This document shows positions 1 through 7,654 of a stretch of DNA of 64,000 nucleotides, one piece after another. Numbering within the stretch: position 1 is the first letter of the stretch; each line of letters begins with the position of its first letter. The DNA lies in NCBI GenBank assembly GCA_964372115.1, contig CAYJPN010000017.1:1-64000 (forward strand). The letters are read 5' to 3'. The DNA comes from CG2-30-36-16 sp964372115. GTDB lineage: Bacteria > Bacteroidota > Ignavibacteria > Ignavibacteriales > Ignavibacteriaceae. Position numbers and translations under genes: made by a program. Under the pieces are notes generated by a model that had not been told where the DNA came from, did no database searches, and worked only from the letters and a program-made list of their open reading frames with translations.

Positions 1-20
1 TTTCTTTTCTATCTGTTTTT

Positions 21-173
21 TCAGTTTGTGCCGCTTTTTAAGGGCTGACTAATTAAGTTTCCGGCTTCCTTATCGCCCGCGGATAACTCATCATCATATT
101 CTAATAATCTGTAAGGAATTTCTAAGTGGTGTTTTTCGACAGCTTCTTTGCCGATCCAATTTAGTGTAGGCAT
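21..173 (-). pseudogene. Truncated N-terminus of a type III-like site-specific DNA methyltransferase
   Basis: This is a 50-codon reading frame starting MPTLNWIGKEAVEKHH and continuing through a GDKEAGNLI-like segment to a TGA at 21-23. The start is the well-known opening of the adenine-specific methyltransferases of type III-like restriction-modification systems. In that family the next segment is normally VQGDNL...ALKALL, followed further on by the DPPYNTG motif. Here the match stops right after GNLI and the frame closes nine codons later, so the catalytic and SAM-binding parts are absent. The reading frame directly upstream ends one base before this ATG, which suggests a former operon. The rest of the gene could only lie beyond the left edge in another frame. 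The identity of the fragment is fairly sure. Loss of function is inferred. Confidence 0.6.
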
Positions 174-174
174 A

Positions 175-351
175 TTATATCAATTTATCTGCTATAGTTT
201 TTAACTCAGTTATTTTTTCGTCTGAAATTAGATTTTTTCTATAGCAAGATAATACATTTATGGGTTTTATATTATTACTGCATTTAATTGATTTTTTTTG
301 TTTCCAATTTATTAAGCATAATTCACCAGTATAATCAGAGCAATCAAAGGT
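175..351 (-). pseudogene. Orphan reading-frame fragment upstream of the methyltransferase stub
   Basis: An open stretch of 58 codons ends in TAA at 175-177, one base before the ATG of the methyltransferase stub. It has no in-frame ATG, GTG or TTG near its upstream end, and it is preceded by an in-frame TAA at 352-354. Its protein-like tail (…SDEKITELKTIADKLI) and the tight spacing suggest the C-terminus of a gene that once preceded the methyltransferase. I do not recognise the family. It could also be chance open frame in AT-rich DNA. Confidence 0.3.
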
Positions 352-443
352 TTAGACATTGCTAAAGAACATAGACATGCATGCAGTTACATAGCTACAT
401 TCCAATTTCTTTTTATTTCTTAATTTTCAAAACTCTGCTTCTC

Positions 444-522
444 AATCATCGTTCACGATGATTTTTACGAACAGCGCCGTCCGGTGGTTGATCCCGTAGA
501 AGCCCGGCGGTGCGGTTAATAA
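444..522. repeat. Tandem hairpins: perfect 8-bp stem plus GC-rich imperfect long stem
   Basis: Two adjacent inverted repeats are visible. Positions 444-463 form a perfect 8-bp stem (AATCATCG / CGATGATT) with a 4-nt loop. Positions 465-522 form a long imperfect stem with arms 465-484 and 503-522, containing two wobbles and four mismatches, around an 18-nt loop. This second element is strongly GC-rich inside AT-rich DNA. It starts about 20 bases after the stop of the minus-strand gene at 541-1002. Position and shape recall an integron attC site or a mobile REP-like element. The canonical attC core (GTTRRRY) is not present, so this stays a structural description. It may also act as a transcription end for the upstream gene. 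Confidence 0.45.
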
Positions 523-540
523 AATGCAAATTATTATTTA

Positions 541-1002
541 TTATTCTTTAATATTTCCGTTTTCTAAAATAAACTCTCCTAATCCCAAATTATAACTTGC
601 TTCCACTTCAATTGCCTCATTCAATTCTATTTTCTTTAGTTTAATTTGTTTTGCTTCTTCAACACTCGTCGGAAAAAATGCACCGCCGGGTTCGGAATGA
701 AGAAAAAAATCTCCGCTGATGACATTGCAGTTTGGACATACATTAGCGTAATATTTACCTTCAATTGATTTTGAATATCTTAGTTGGTAATTAGGATTGA
801 GTGCCTGAATCTTCTTCAATAAAAATTCGGGTAAAAAAGTAACTTCTAATAATATTCCAACTCCACCATCTTCAAAGTCTTCATCATCCCCAACCATATT
901 CGGTGCAATAATTGCAGTCGTTTTCATTATATTATTACATTTACAACATTCTGTTTCAGCGGTTGCTATGTAAATTGGCGAATTAAGGATTGTTTTTTTC
1001 AT
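541..1002 (-). CDS. Small cysteine-rich protein of unknown function
   Basis: This gene encodes 153 residues with no signal peptide or membrane segment, so it is probably cytoplasmic. It has an N-terminal ECCKCN cluster near residue 19 and a central VCPNC pair near residue 90. This is the layout of a single zinc-ribbon-like metal site formed by two cysteine knuckles about 70 residues apart. An acidic stretch (GDDEDFEDGG) lies between them. A GAGAG-type ribosome site precedes the ATG. The gene stands alone between a damaged restriction-modification remnant and a T9SS lipase gene, and the GC-rich hairpin follows its stop at once, as in a mobile gene cassette. I do not recognise the family. Zinc binding is inferred only from the cysteine spacing. 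Confidence 0.65.
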   Translation of the reverse strand: MKKTILNSPIYIATAETECCKCNNIMKTTAIIAPNMVGDDEDFEDGGVGILLEVTFLPEFLLKKIQALNPNYQLRYSKSIEGKYYANVCPNCNVISGDFFLHSEPGGAFFPTSVEEAKQIKLKKIELNEAIEVEASYNLGLGEFILENGNIKE

Positions 1003-1045
1003 TTGTCTCTCAATTTATAATTAAATATTTAGTATTATCATTTAA

Positions 1046-4000
1046 TCATCTCAACAAAACCATCTTCTTTATCTCGCTGTAACTGCCGCTTACAATTTTG
1101 TAAAAGTAAATACCACTTGATAAATTTTCTGCATCAAATTCAACTTCGTAATAACCGGCATCTTTGTATTCGTCTGTTAATGTTATTACTTCTTTTCCGA
1201 GTATATCAAATACTTTTACAACTACTCTTCCGCCTTCGGGTATTGAATATTTTATTTTGGTTGATGGGTTGAAGGGATTGGGGTAATTTTGAAATAATGA
1301 AAATTCTTTTACTGCACCGGCATTTAATTCAATTTCTTCTAAATACTTAAAGTCACCATTTGTATCGATCTGTTTTAGTCTATATTTAGTTAATCCACTA
1401 ACTAAATTATTGTCTCTATAGTGATATTGATTCGGCTTGTTACTATTCCCTGCTCCTGCTTGGAAACCGATCTTTTGCCAGCTTTTATCTTTAACACTTT
1501 TTTCTATTTCAAAGCCATAGTTATTGATTTCTGTTGAAGTTGACCAATTCAAATCGATATAAGAATCTTTAGCTATACCAGTAAAACTTATCAGTTCAAC
1601 TGGCAATGGAATATCATCTCCACCTAATTCTCCTGCTGAATTTATCTTTGATGCATATATATCATTGGAAGAACTTGAAACTTCTTCGTCAAGAAATGCA
1701 ACGATAACCCCCCCGTTACCATCATAAATCATCTGTGGATATCTAGGTCCCTTAGAAGTATTAAATTCAATATTCCACAAAACATTTCCATCAGAATTAA
1801 TTCTTTTTGCGGCTAAGGACGAGTAAGGGGGAGTATTATAGGAAATATGTTTGTAAAAACTAATAATAGCTCCCCCGCTATAATCACTTTCTATTTCAGC
1901 TGAAAAAACAGAACCATCAAAAAGTATTATGCCACCCGATCCCCATTGCACAGCACCATTTGAATTTATTTTTTGTGCTTTTAATTTAATATATCCAGAA
2001 ACCCATGTGATTATGGTACCACCATTACCATCACTTATCATTTGGGGGTTAGCATGGTAATGAGCAACTCCTAATGGTACACCGCCTCCAGCCCATTGAA
2101 CACTACCGGTGGAATTTATACGCTGAGCATAAATGTTAATCCCGTTTCGTGTATCTGCCCAAGCTATAATAGCACCTCCAGCACCGTCATTAATCATTGG
2201 TGGAGCTGCACTCTGAGATCTTGATACACTCATTGAACAAATAACAACGCCATTGGAAACCCACTGTACATCCCCACTTGAATTTATTCTTTGAGCATAG
2301 ATACTCAAGCTATCGCTTTGATTATCATTCCATTTAATAATTCCACCACCAATGCTATCGCTTACAATAGTTGGGGAATCTTGATCATTATCTGCTGTAC
2401 AGATAGCAATACCGTCTGCTTGCCAAAGTGTTGTACCTGATGAATTAATTCTTTGAGCAAAAATATCCCAATTACCATTTCTACTATCAACCCAAGTAAT
2501 AATTGCACCACCACTTCCGTCACTAACAATATTAACGTTCTTTCGGTCCAATGATGCAGTACATATTGGAACGCCATCAGAATTCCATTCAAGGTTTCCG
2601 GCTGCATTAATCTTTTGAGCTTTAATGTAATGATAAGTTATAAACCCGCCTGGTGAATAAGCTTCGCTCCAAGCCACAATTGCTCCACCATTTCCATCGC
2701 TCACTGCTGTTATACCATTCGTTTCTGATAATAACCATGGTTTACTTCGAACAGAGTTCCCGTTAATAGTCCATTGTACAGCACCTTTTGAATTGATTTT
2801 TTGAGCATAAATATCATTCCAGTTTCCACTCCTACCGTCAGCCCAGACAATAATTGCACCTCCACTGCCGTCAATTACTATTGTTTGCCCTAATTGCTGC
2901 CAGTAGGCGGTACATATTGGATTAGCCACATTAGGGTCAGTTGACCAAAAATTTTGAGAGGAAATTGTAAAAACGTTATCACTCAAATCAAAATCTGAGA
3001 GATTATCAGTGTCAGTAATCTTTATCTTACATGTTGATGAAATAAGATTATTAACTGTCCAGTTATATTCAAACAAATTAGCCGTGGTACTTTCCGTAAT
3101 TGTTATCCAGTTTATTCCATTGTCGGTGGTTAACTCAAGTCTAACATTTTCAGCATTACAAATATCCCATTTTATTTTTTTAACCGAGTTAGCACTCCAA
3201 TTTTCCAAACCATTAGGTTCAATTATTTTTAATGGTGGCGCAATAATGGCAAAGTTCTCAGCACTCTCTTTATAAAATTCTAGATTAGAAACATCGCTTA
3301 TTCTGATTCTGCACTGATTTGAAAGATTTCTAGGAACTATCCATGAATAAGTCCCTTGAGATGCAGAAACACTATTGACAATCGAGCTCCAATTTATTCC
3401 ATTATCTGTAGTTAATTCTATCTTAACATTCTCAATATTATTGCTAGTCCATTCTATATCAAAGGTTTCATCAGCTAAAAGAGTTTCTCCCTCATTTAGA
3501 GTAATAAGTTGTAATTCTTGAAAAGATGTTGTAAGAGTATATGGAAATTCAAAAGAATTGTTTGTTGCAAATCCTCGTACCCTTATAAAATAAGTCCCAG
3601 CATTAGTGAGATAGTTTATATTAGCTGGCAAGTTTGTTATGGATTGAAAAATTAAACCTGGATCTGTATTCGTACTATCTAACAAGGCTATTTGTTTGAC
3701 TCCAGAAAAATCGCTTCCGCTAATATTAATATTTAAATTACCACCATGTTCTAAAATCACTTTATATAAGTCGATATCAACAGTACTACTATTATATCCT
3801 TTTTGATAAGTGATGAAACCTTTCTTACTATCATTATTTTTAATTTCATATGCTAAATCAGTTGTATGTGGTTCATCTAATCCGCGAATTATTGAATAGT
3901 AATCATCTGTTTCTGCTTCAGTGATCAATAAATAAGGAACTTTAATATGAAATCTATTTGTCATTAGTGTATCTGCGATAGCTAAAGGTACTGGAATTTT

Positions 4001-5020
4001 ATCAGAATTATATAGCCATTGACGTGCTAGATCAACAACTCCATCTCCACCTGTACCCACATCTGAAACAATCCATGTGTATGGAATATTTTGCGGTAAT
4101 GGCAGATTAGTTGATGGAATTAAATGGTATATAATTATTCCACCGAAGTCTTCATAAACTTCTGAAATTCCAATTATAGAATCATTATTGCTACCATTAC
4201 AATTTACATCTTTAGAATAATAAGAGTTATCTATATCATTTTCATTTCCACCAAGAAGGTAAATTCCTTTATTTATTCCTCTTGTAAATTTTAGATCTCT
4301 CATGGCTTCCGATTTTCCATCAATTCCAATATACCAATTCAATAAATCAGTCGCATTTGATCCCCCATGCGGTGTGCCAATTGTTACAACTTTTGCAACT
4401 TTATGTCCATGCAAATCATCAGTAGTGTCAACCCACCATTTTCTGCTACCATTTTCAATTCGTTGAAGATATTCTCTTATCGCTAAACCACCCATTGAAT
4501 GCCCAACTAAAATAACTTTACTTGCGCCTGTTGTATCCAATACTGCTTTTATACATTTTGATAATGCATAACCTTGCTTATAAATTGCTGATTGATTTCC
4601 TTGTGAGTCATTTCCATCTTCATTTGGTACTTCATTGCTATATGTATGAATAACAGGATTGCTTGGTATTTTATTCCAAAAATTTTGAAAATTAATTACA
4701 AATAAACTACCTTGTTGTAATTGATTTATAGGATTGCCATCCATATCAATTTCTGGGAAAAGGACATCATCATCATTACTTCCCAAGATTCCATCGGGAC
4801 CTTCGAGGCTTGTACCAGAGTATGCATTTAAAACAGCATGAAAAATTTGTTTGCTGCCAAAAGCAGTCCCTAAAAAATTTATGGTTTCATCCCAAGTACC
4901 TTCAAAACTATTCAAGCCATGCACAAAAATTATAGGATAGGGAGAAGAAAAATTTTGTGCAAAATTTACGCTCGATAATATTATTAAGAATATTATGTAT
5001 GAAAATATAGTTTTAATCAT
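1046..5020 (-). CDS. Secreted lipase-like alpha/beta hydrolase with repeat modules and T9SS sorting domain
   Basis: The product has 1324 residues. A signal peptide (about 1-21) is followed by an alpha/beta-hydrolase domain with an oxyanion HG motif (FVHGLN, about 32-38) and a GHSMGG nucleophile elbow with Ser175, typical of triacylglycerol lipases and esterases. Next come two similar beta-sandwich repeats of the TTDNGINW type. After them lies a long array of repeats with W-x-D-x-R-x-G-N and Y/FAQ-x-IN-S-x-G signatures, which look like beta-propeller blades. The C-terminus carries the FQNYPNPFNPST motif and a T9SS type A sorting domain. The protein should be exported by the Sec system, then by SprA, and attached to or released from the cell surface. 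The last 230 or so coding bases are almost identical to those of the gene at 7655-9556. Substrate is unknown. Confidence 0.85.
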   Translation of the reverse strand: MIKTIFSYIIFLIILSSVNFAQNFSSPYPIIFVHGLNSFEGTWDETINFLGTAFGSKQIFHAVLNAYSGTSLEGPDGILGSNDDDVLFPEIDMDGNPINQLQQGSLFVINFQNFWNKIPSNPVIHTYSNEVPNEDGNDSQGNQSAIYKQGYALSKCIKAVLDTTGASKVILVGHSMGGLAIREYLQRIENGSRKWWVDTTDDLHGHKVAKVVTIGTPHGGSNATDLLNWYIGIDGKSEAMRDLKFTRGINKGIYLLGGNENDIDNSYYSKDVNCNGSNNDSIIGISEVYEDFGGIIIYHLIPSTNLPLPQNIPYTWIVSDVGTGGDGVVDLARQWLYNSDKIPVPLAIADTLMTNRFHIKVPYLLITEAETDDYYSIIRGLDEPHTTDLAYEIKNNDSKKGFITYQKGYNSSTVDIDLYKVILEHGGNLNINISGSDFSGVKQIALLDSTNTDPGLIFQSITNLPANINYLTNAGTYFIRVRGFATNNSFEFPYTLTTSFQELQLITLNEGETLLADETFDIEWTSNNIENVKIELTTDNGINWSSIVNSVSASQGTYSWIVPRNLSNQCRIRISDVSNLEFYKESAENFAIIAPPLKIIEPNGLENWSANSVKKIKWDICNAENVRLELTTDNGINWITITESTTANLFEYNWTVNNLISSTCKIKITDTDNLSDFDLSDNVFTISSQNFWSTDPNVANPICTAYWQQLGQTIVIDGSGGAIIVWADGRSGNWNDIYAQKINSKGAVQWTINGNSVRSKPWLLSETNGITAVSDGNGGAIVAWSEAYSPGGFITYHYIKAQKINAAGNLEWNSDGVPICTASLDRKNVNIVSDGSGGAIITWVDSRNGNWDIFAQRINSSGTTLWQADGIAICTADNDQDSPTIVSDSIGGGIIKWNDNQSDSLSIYAQRINSSGDVQWVSNGVVICSMSVSRSQSAAPPMINDGAGGAIIAWADTRNGINIYAQRINSTGSVQWAGGGVPLGVAHYHANPQMISDGNGGTIITWVSGYIKLKAQKINSNGAVQWGSGGIILFDGSVFSAEIESDYSGGAIISFYKHISYNTPPYSSLAAKRINSDGNVLWNIEFNTSKGPRYPQMIYDGNGGVIVAFLDEEVSSSSNDIYASKINSAGELGGDDIPLPVELISFTGIAKDSYIDLNWSTSTEINNYGFEIEKSVKDKSWQKIGFQAGAGNSNKPNQYHYRDNNLVSGLTKYRLKQIDTNGDFKYLEEIELNAGAVKEFSLFQNYPNPFNPSTKIKYSIPEGGRVVVKVFDILGKEVITLTDEYKDAGYYEVEFDAENLSSGIYFYKIVSGSYSEIKKMVLLR

Positions 5021-5393
5021 TAGTTAAATTATTTCTTATTTAGTTCCATTTCTTTGTAATTTAGTATGTCTGCAGTTCATTGTCCTCAACCTATTCTGAC
5101 AAAGTTAAACACCCACTTAAGAGTATCATTGAATTCCTAATTTGTTACACTCACAATCACTGGTCTCATTCCATCTCTCCCACAAATACTTCTTTTCACT
5201 TTAGTATATATCCTCGTAAAATCAGCCGTTTCAAAAATTTTTGAAAAAAATACTTTTTATTTTTTCAACCCTTCGAATTTTGATCAAAATTGAAGGTCAG
5301 CAAAAAAAATTTTTCGAATATTCTTTCGGTATTAACACTAAATCATTATCTGCCTTCGCTTTTACTCCGGCAGATAATGATTTTTACAAAACC
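5021..5393. other. Gene-free spacer with dispersed-element copy 1 and terminator-like hairpin
   Basis: No gene is supported here. The spacer holds copy 1 of the dispersed element (5192-5375). Near its right end is a 10-bp perfect stem, ATTATCTGCC / GGCAGATAAT, at about 5344-5377. This lies just after the stop of the minus-strand gene at 5394 and could help end its transcript, although no clear T-run follows on that strand. The part at 5021-5190 should contain the promoter of the lipase gene. I see no confident promoter motif in it. Confidence 0.5.
5192..5375 (-). repeat. Dispersed upstream element, copy 1
   Basis: About 185 bp shared with 7129-7313, and in shorter form with 9614-9692. The best conserved core, on the plus strand, is AGTATATATCCTCG followed by AAAnCAGCCG, an A/T-rich stretch, and a near-palindrome centred on TTTTGATCAAAA (about 5272-5296). 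All three copies lie about 50-175 bp upstream of the start of a minus-strand gene for a secreted protein. That fits a shared promoter or leader region or a mobile intergenic element. Orientation is given relative to the downstream gene. Function is inferred from position only. Confidence 0.6.
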
Positions 5394-6164
5394 TCAATAG
5401 GGGCTTTCATTAAACTCAGCGAGCCATTTGCCATAATCATTTTGAAATATTTTAAAATCTCCTATTTTATCAAAAGTGACACTTTTACCCTGGTTAATTG
5501 GATTTCGCAATTTACAAGTACCCATACAACGAATTTTCATCGGCCAATAATCTTTTTTTTCATTAAAAGTTCCTATATCAACAATTTGCATTGCCGATAA
5601 TACAGCTCTTTCTCCACCCATTAAGTTACCTACCCATTTTACTGGAACCTCATTTTTAAGTAAATCATTAATCGCCATTTCGACTTCTTTACTCGTTGGT
5701 TTTGAGTATGATTGTGTGGAAGACGACTTTTGTTCTGAAATTTCTTTTGGAGTATACAAGGTTTTTAATTTATCCAAAACTTCTTTTTGATTTGAATTTA
5801 TTATAGCAATTTGTTTTTCTAATGCTTCAACACGATCATTTAAATTTATTAAACCAGCATCCACTTTCTTTAGAGAATAAGAATTAACTATATCCGGGTC
5901 ATAATAAATCCATTTAATAGCATTAGATGATTTAACAGTAACCTTTAACCAATTATTTTCATACTCATTCAGTGTAATGTTCTCACCACTGGTTAATATA
6001 GTAGATTTAAAATTTATATTATTCAGTACATAGGATTGAGCATCACCCTGTATTAAGAATGTTTCACCGATGTTTTTTTTAAAATCATTTGCTTGAGCAA
6101 AGATGGAATAATTTGCAAATAGAAATAAAAAAAATACTGTCATGATAATTTTAAAATTTTTCAT
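5394..6164 (-). CDS. Exported protein with SH3-like region and coiled coil, unknown function
   Basis: The product has 256 residues with a clear signal peptide (about 1-23, ending SIFAQA), so it is periplasmic or surface-exposed. Residues about 35-95 look like a small SH3-like beta domain (ITLNEYENNWLKVTV). A predicted coiled coil covers about 105-130 (RVEALEKQIAIINSNQKEVL). The C-terminal third, about 155-256, carries two cysteines in a CMGTC motif that could form a disulfide. No sorting domain is present. AAGGAG lies at good distance before the ATG. The gene is 15 bp downstream of 6180-7040, so the two are probably one operon. I do not recognise the family, and the domain remarks rest on sequence appearance only. 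Confidence 0.7.
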   Translation of the reverse strand: MKNFKIIMTVFFLFLFANYSIFAQANDFKKNIGETFLIQGDAQSYVLNNINFKSTILTSGENITLNEYENNWLKVTVKSSNAIKWIYYDPDIVNSYSLKKVDAGLINLNDRVEALEKQIAIINSNQKEVLDKLKTLYTPKEISEQKSSSTQSYSKPTSKEVEMAINDLLKNEVPVKWVGNLMGGERAVLSAMQIVDIGTFNEKKDYWPMKIRCMGTCKLRNPINQGKSVTFDKIGDFKIFQNDYGKWLAEFNESPY

Positions 6165-6179
6165 TTATATAACTCCTTA

Positions 6180-7040
6180 TTAATTAAAATTCTTACTTGA
6201 ATTAAATTCTTTTAACTCAAAAATCCATTTATATTCATTCGATCCAACTCGTTCTAACTTTATCATACCGATATTTCTTGAATAATATACTATGTCATTA
6301 AATGTGATATCCTTACTTTTAAATTTTCCTATTCCTATCAGTTTTATACAATCTTCATATTCTTTACCATTAATCGTTATTGAAGTTTGAGAATCAAAAA
6401 GATAATTTGTTTCAAGCAAAGGATGTTTAAGTGTCCATTTTTTACCAATGAAAAGTGGAAAACTAATCATTGTATATTCGTAACTATTAACACTTGCAGG
6501 ATAAATCCCCAGTATTGCATCATCAGTTAACCTCGAATATGAAGTCTGTTTTTCAACATTTATATTAAAAAATTCCGTTTCAGTTTTGAGGTAACTGATT
6601 CCGTTTATCTCTTCTTTGGCTATATTTCTCTGTTCTACTGTACCTTCCATTATCTCCGCTTTAGTAACAACTTTGAGATCAAATACAAAATCGACACTTT
6701 CTGGGAAATATTCGTATACATTTTTAATGTGTTTATTTAAAATTAGATTTCCATCCCCATAGTTCCATAACATTTGAATTTGCCCATTAAAAGATACCTT
6801 AAATATTACACTATCTTTATCCATAAGTAAAACCAAAGTTTTATTTAATTCATCAACTCTCCATTTTCCATTAATATGATTATCACTCGAAATTGATGAA
6901 TAGTTATTATTATTTTCAAAGTTGTATTGGTAATTCTCACTTTCTAATTGCCAAGTCCCAATGATTGATTTTGAAATATTCTGAGCATAGTGGCAATTCA
7001 AGAATATTAGTGTGAAAATAATTTGAAAAACAGCCTTCAT
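6180..7040 (-). CDS. Exported protein with lipocalin-like N-terminal domain, unknown function
   Basis: The product has 286 residues. The N-terminus is a signal sequence ending near residue 19. A cysteine at about 16 (FLNC) makes a lipoprotein possible, but the lipobox is poor. Residues about 25-75 have the IIGTWQLES…NGKWRVDE…LVLLMD pattern of lipocalin-like or META-type small beta-barrels found in Bacteroidota. The remaining 200 residues are beta-rich with no motif I recognise. A GGAGAA ribosome site precedes the ATG. It lies directly upstream of the exported protein gene at 5394, so both may serve one envelope function. Dispersed-element copy 2 lies about 90 bp upstream of its start and may hold its promoter. 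Confidence 0.7.
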   Translation of the reverse strand: MKAVFQIIFTLIFLNCHYAQNISKSIIGTWQLESENYQYNFENNNNYSSISSDNHINGKWRVDELNKTLVLLMDKDSVIFKVSFNGQIQMLWNYGDGNLILNKHIKNVYEYFPESVDFVFDLKVVTKAEIMEGTVEQRNIAKEEINGISYLKTETEFFNINVEKQTSYSRLTDDAILGIYPASVNSYEYTMISFPLFIGKKWTLKHPLLETNYLFDSQTSITINGKEYEDCIKLIGIGKFKSKDITFNDIVYYSRNIGMIKLERVGSNEYKWIFELKEFNSSKNFN

Positions 7041-7128
7041 TTGTATTCTCCATTTAGTTTAAATAATATGTTTTTATAATATAAGTATTTTCTAATCATC
7101 CAAGCATCCGTGAAATTCTATCAATCAC

Positions 7129-7313
7129 TTCTTCTCACTTAAGTATATATCCTCGTAAAAACAGCCGATTCAAAATTCTTTGGAAAAAATATTTTTTATT
7201 TTTTAATGCTTCGAATTTTGATCAAAATCGAAGAGTTTAGCAAAATATTTTTTCAAATATTCTTTCGGAATTAACACTCAACTACCATCTGCTTTCGTTT
7301 CTACTCCGGCAGA
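7129..7313 (-). repeat. Dispersed upstream element, copy 2
   Basis: This is the second long copy of the element at 5192-5375. It has the same order of blocks: AGTATATATCCTCG, then AAACAGCCG, the A/T-rich stretch, the TTTTGATCAAAA near-palindrome with CTTCGAA / CGAAG arms, TTCTTTCGG, and an ACTCCGGCAGA end. Its right end lies next to hairpin array A. It sits about 90 bp upstream of the minus-strand gene that begins at 7040. Confidence 0.6.
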
Positions 7314-7377
7314 ATTCCGCAGTGAGAGAAATATTCCCTCCCCGCCTTTTCAAAAACTTCGCATCTTCACCACGCAA

Positions 7378-7627
7378 GGTGGCTGAGTGTTCCGGCTGCC
7401 ATAACGCCAAACAAACTCACAAACTCTCACAGCCGGAATGTATCGAAGCCACCGACACTCAAGCAATCTCTTCACTCCCCGGCATCTCGATACTTTTTCC
7501 CTCACTCAAGTTCGGGAAAAAACTCGATGACCTTGCAGTACTTTCGCACCAGGTGGCTGAGTGTTCCGGCTGCCACAATGCCAAACAAACTCACAAACTC
7601 TCACAGCCGGAATGTATCGAAGCCACC
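7378..7627. repeat. 174-bp hairpin repeat, array A (two copies of hairpin P1)
   Basis: Two copies of hairpin P1 start at 7378 and 7552, exactly 174 bp apart. P1 has outer arms GGTGGCT / AGCCACC and inner arms TTCCGGCTG / CAGCCGGAA around a loop of about 25-30 nt. Between the copies lies hairpin P2, with arms TTTTTCCC / GGGAAAAA flanked by TCGA / TCGA. The unit is the same as in the larger array at 9703-11299. Array A ends 28 bp before the stop codon of the minus-strand T9SS gene. It is therefore in that gene's 3' region. Confidence 0.75.
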
Positions 7628-7654
7628 AGCACTGCCAGCAGTCAATCAACTACA

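Larger units (their letters stand above)
7041..7654. other. Gene-free spacer holding dispersed-element copy 2 and hairpin array A
   Basis: No protein gene is supported. From left to right the spacer holds a leader for the minus-strand gene at 7040, dispersed-element copy 2 (7129-7313), a short non-repeated junction, and two units of the 174-bp hairpin repeat (7378-7627). A 27-bp tail then leads into the 3' end of the T9SS gene at 7655. Open frames across the repeats arise because the 174-bp unit is a multiple of three. Confidence 0.6.

Noticed and set aside
5241..5600. Plus-strand 119-codon frame over the dispersed element
   Set aside because: It runs antisense into the better-supported exported-protein gene and begins inside a repeated noncoding element.
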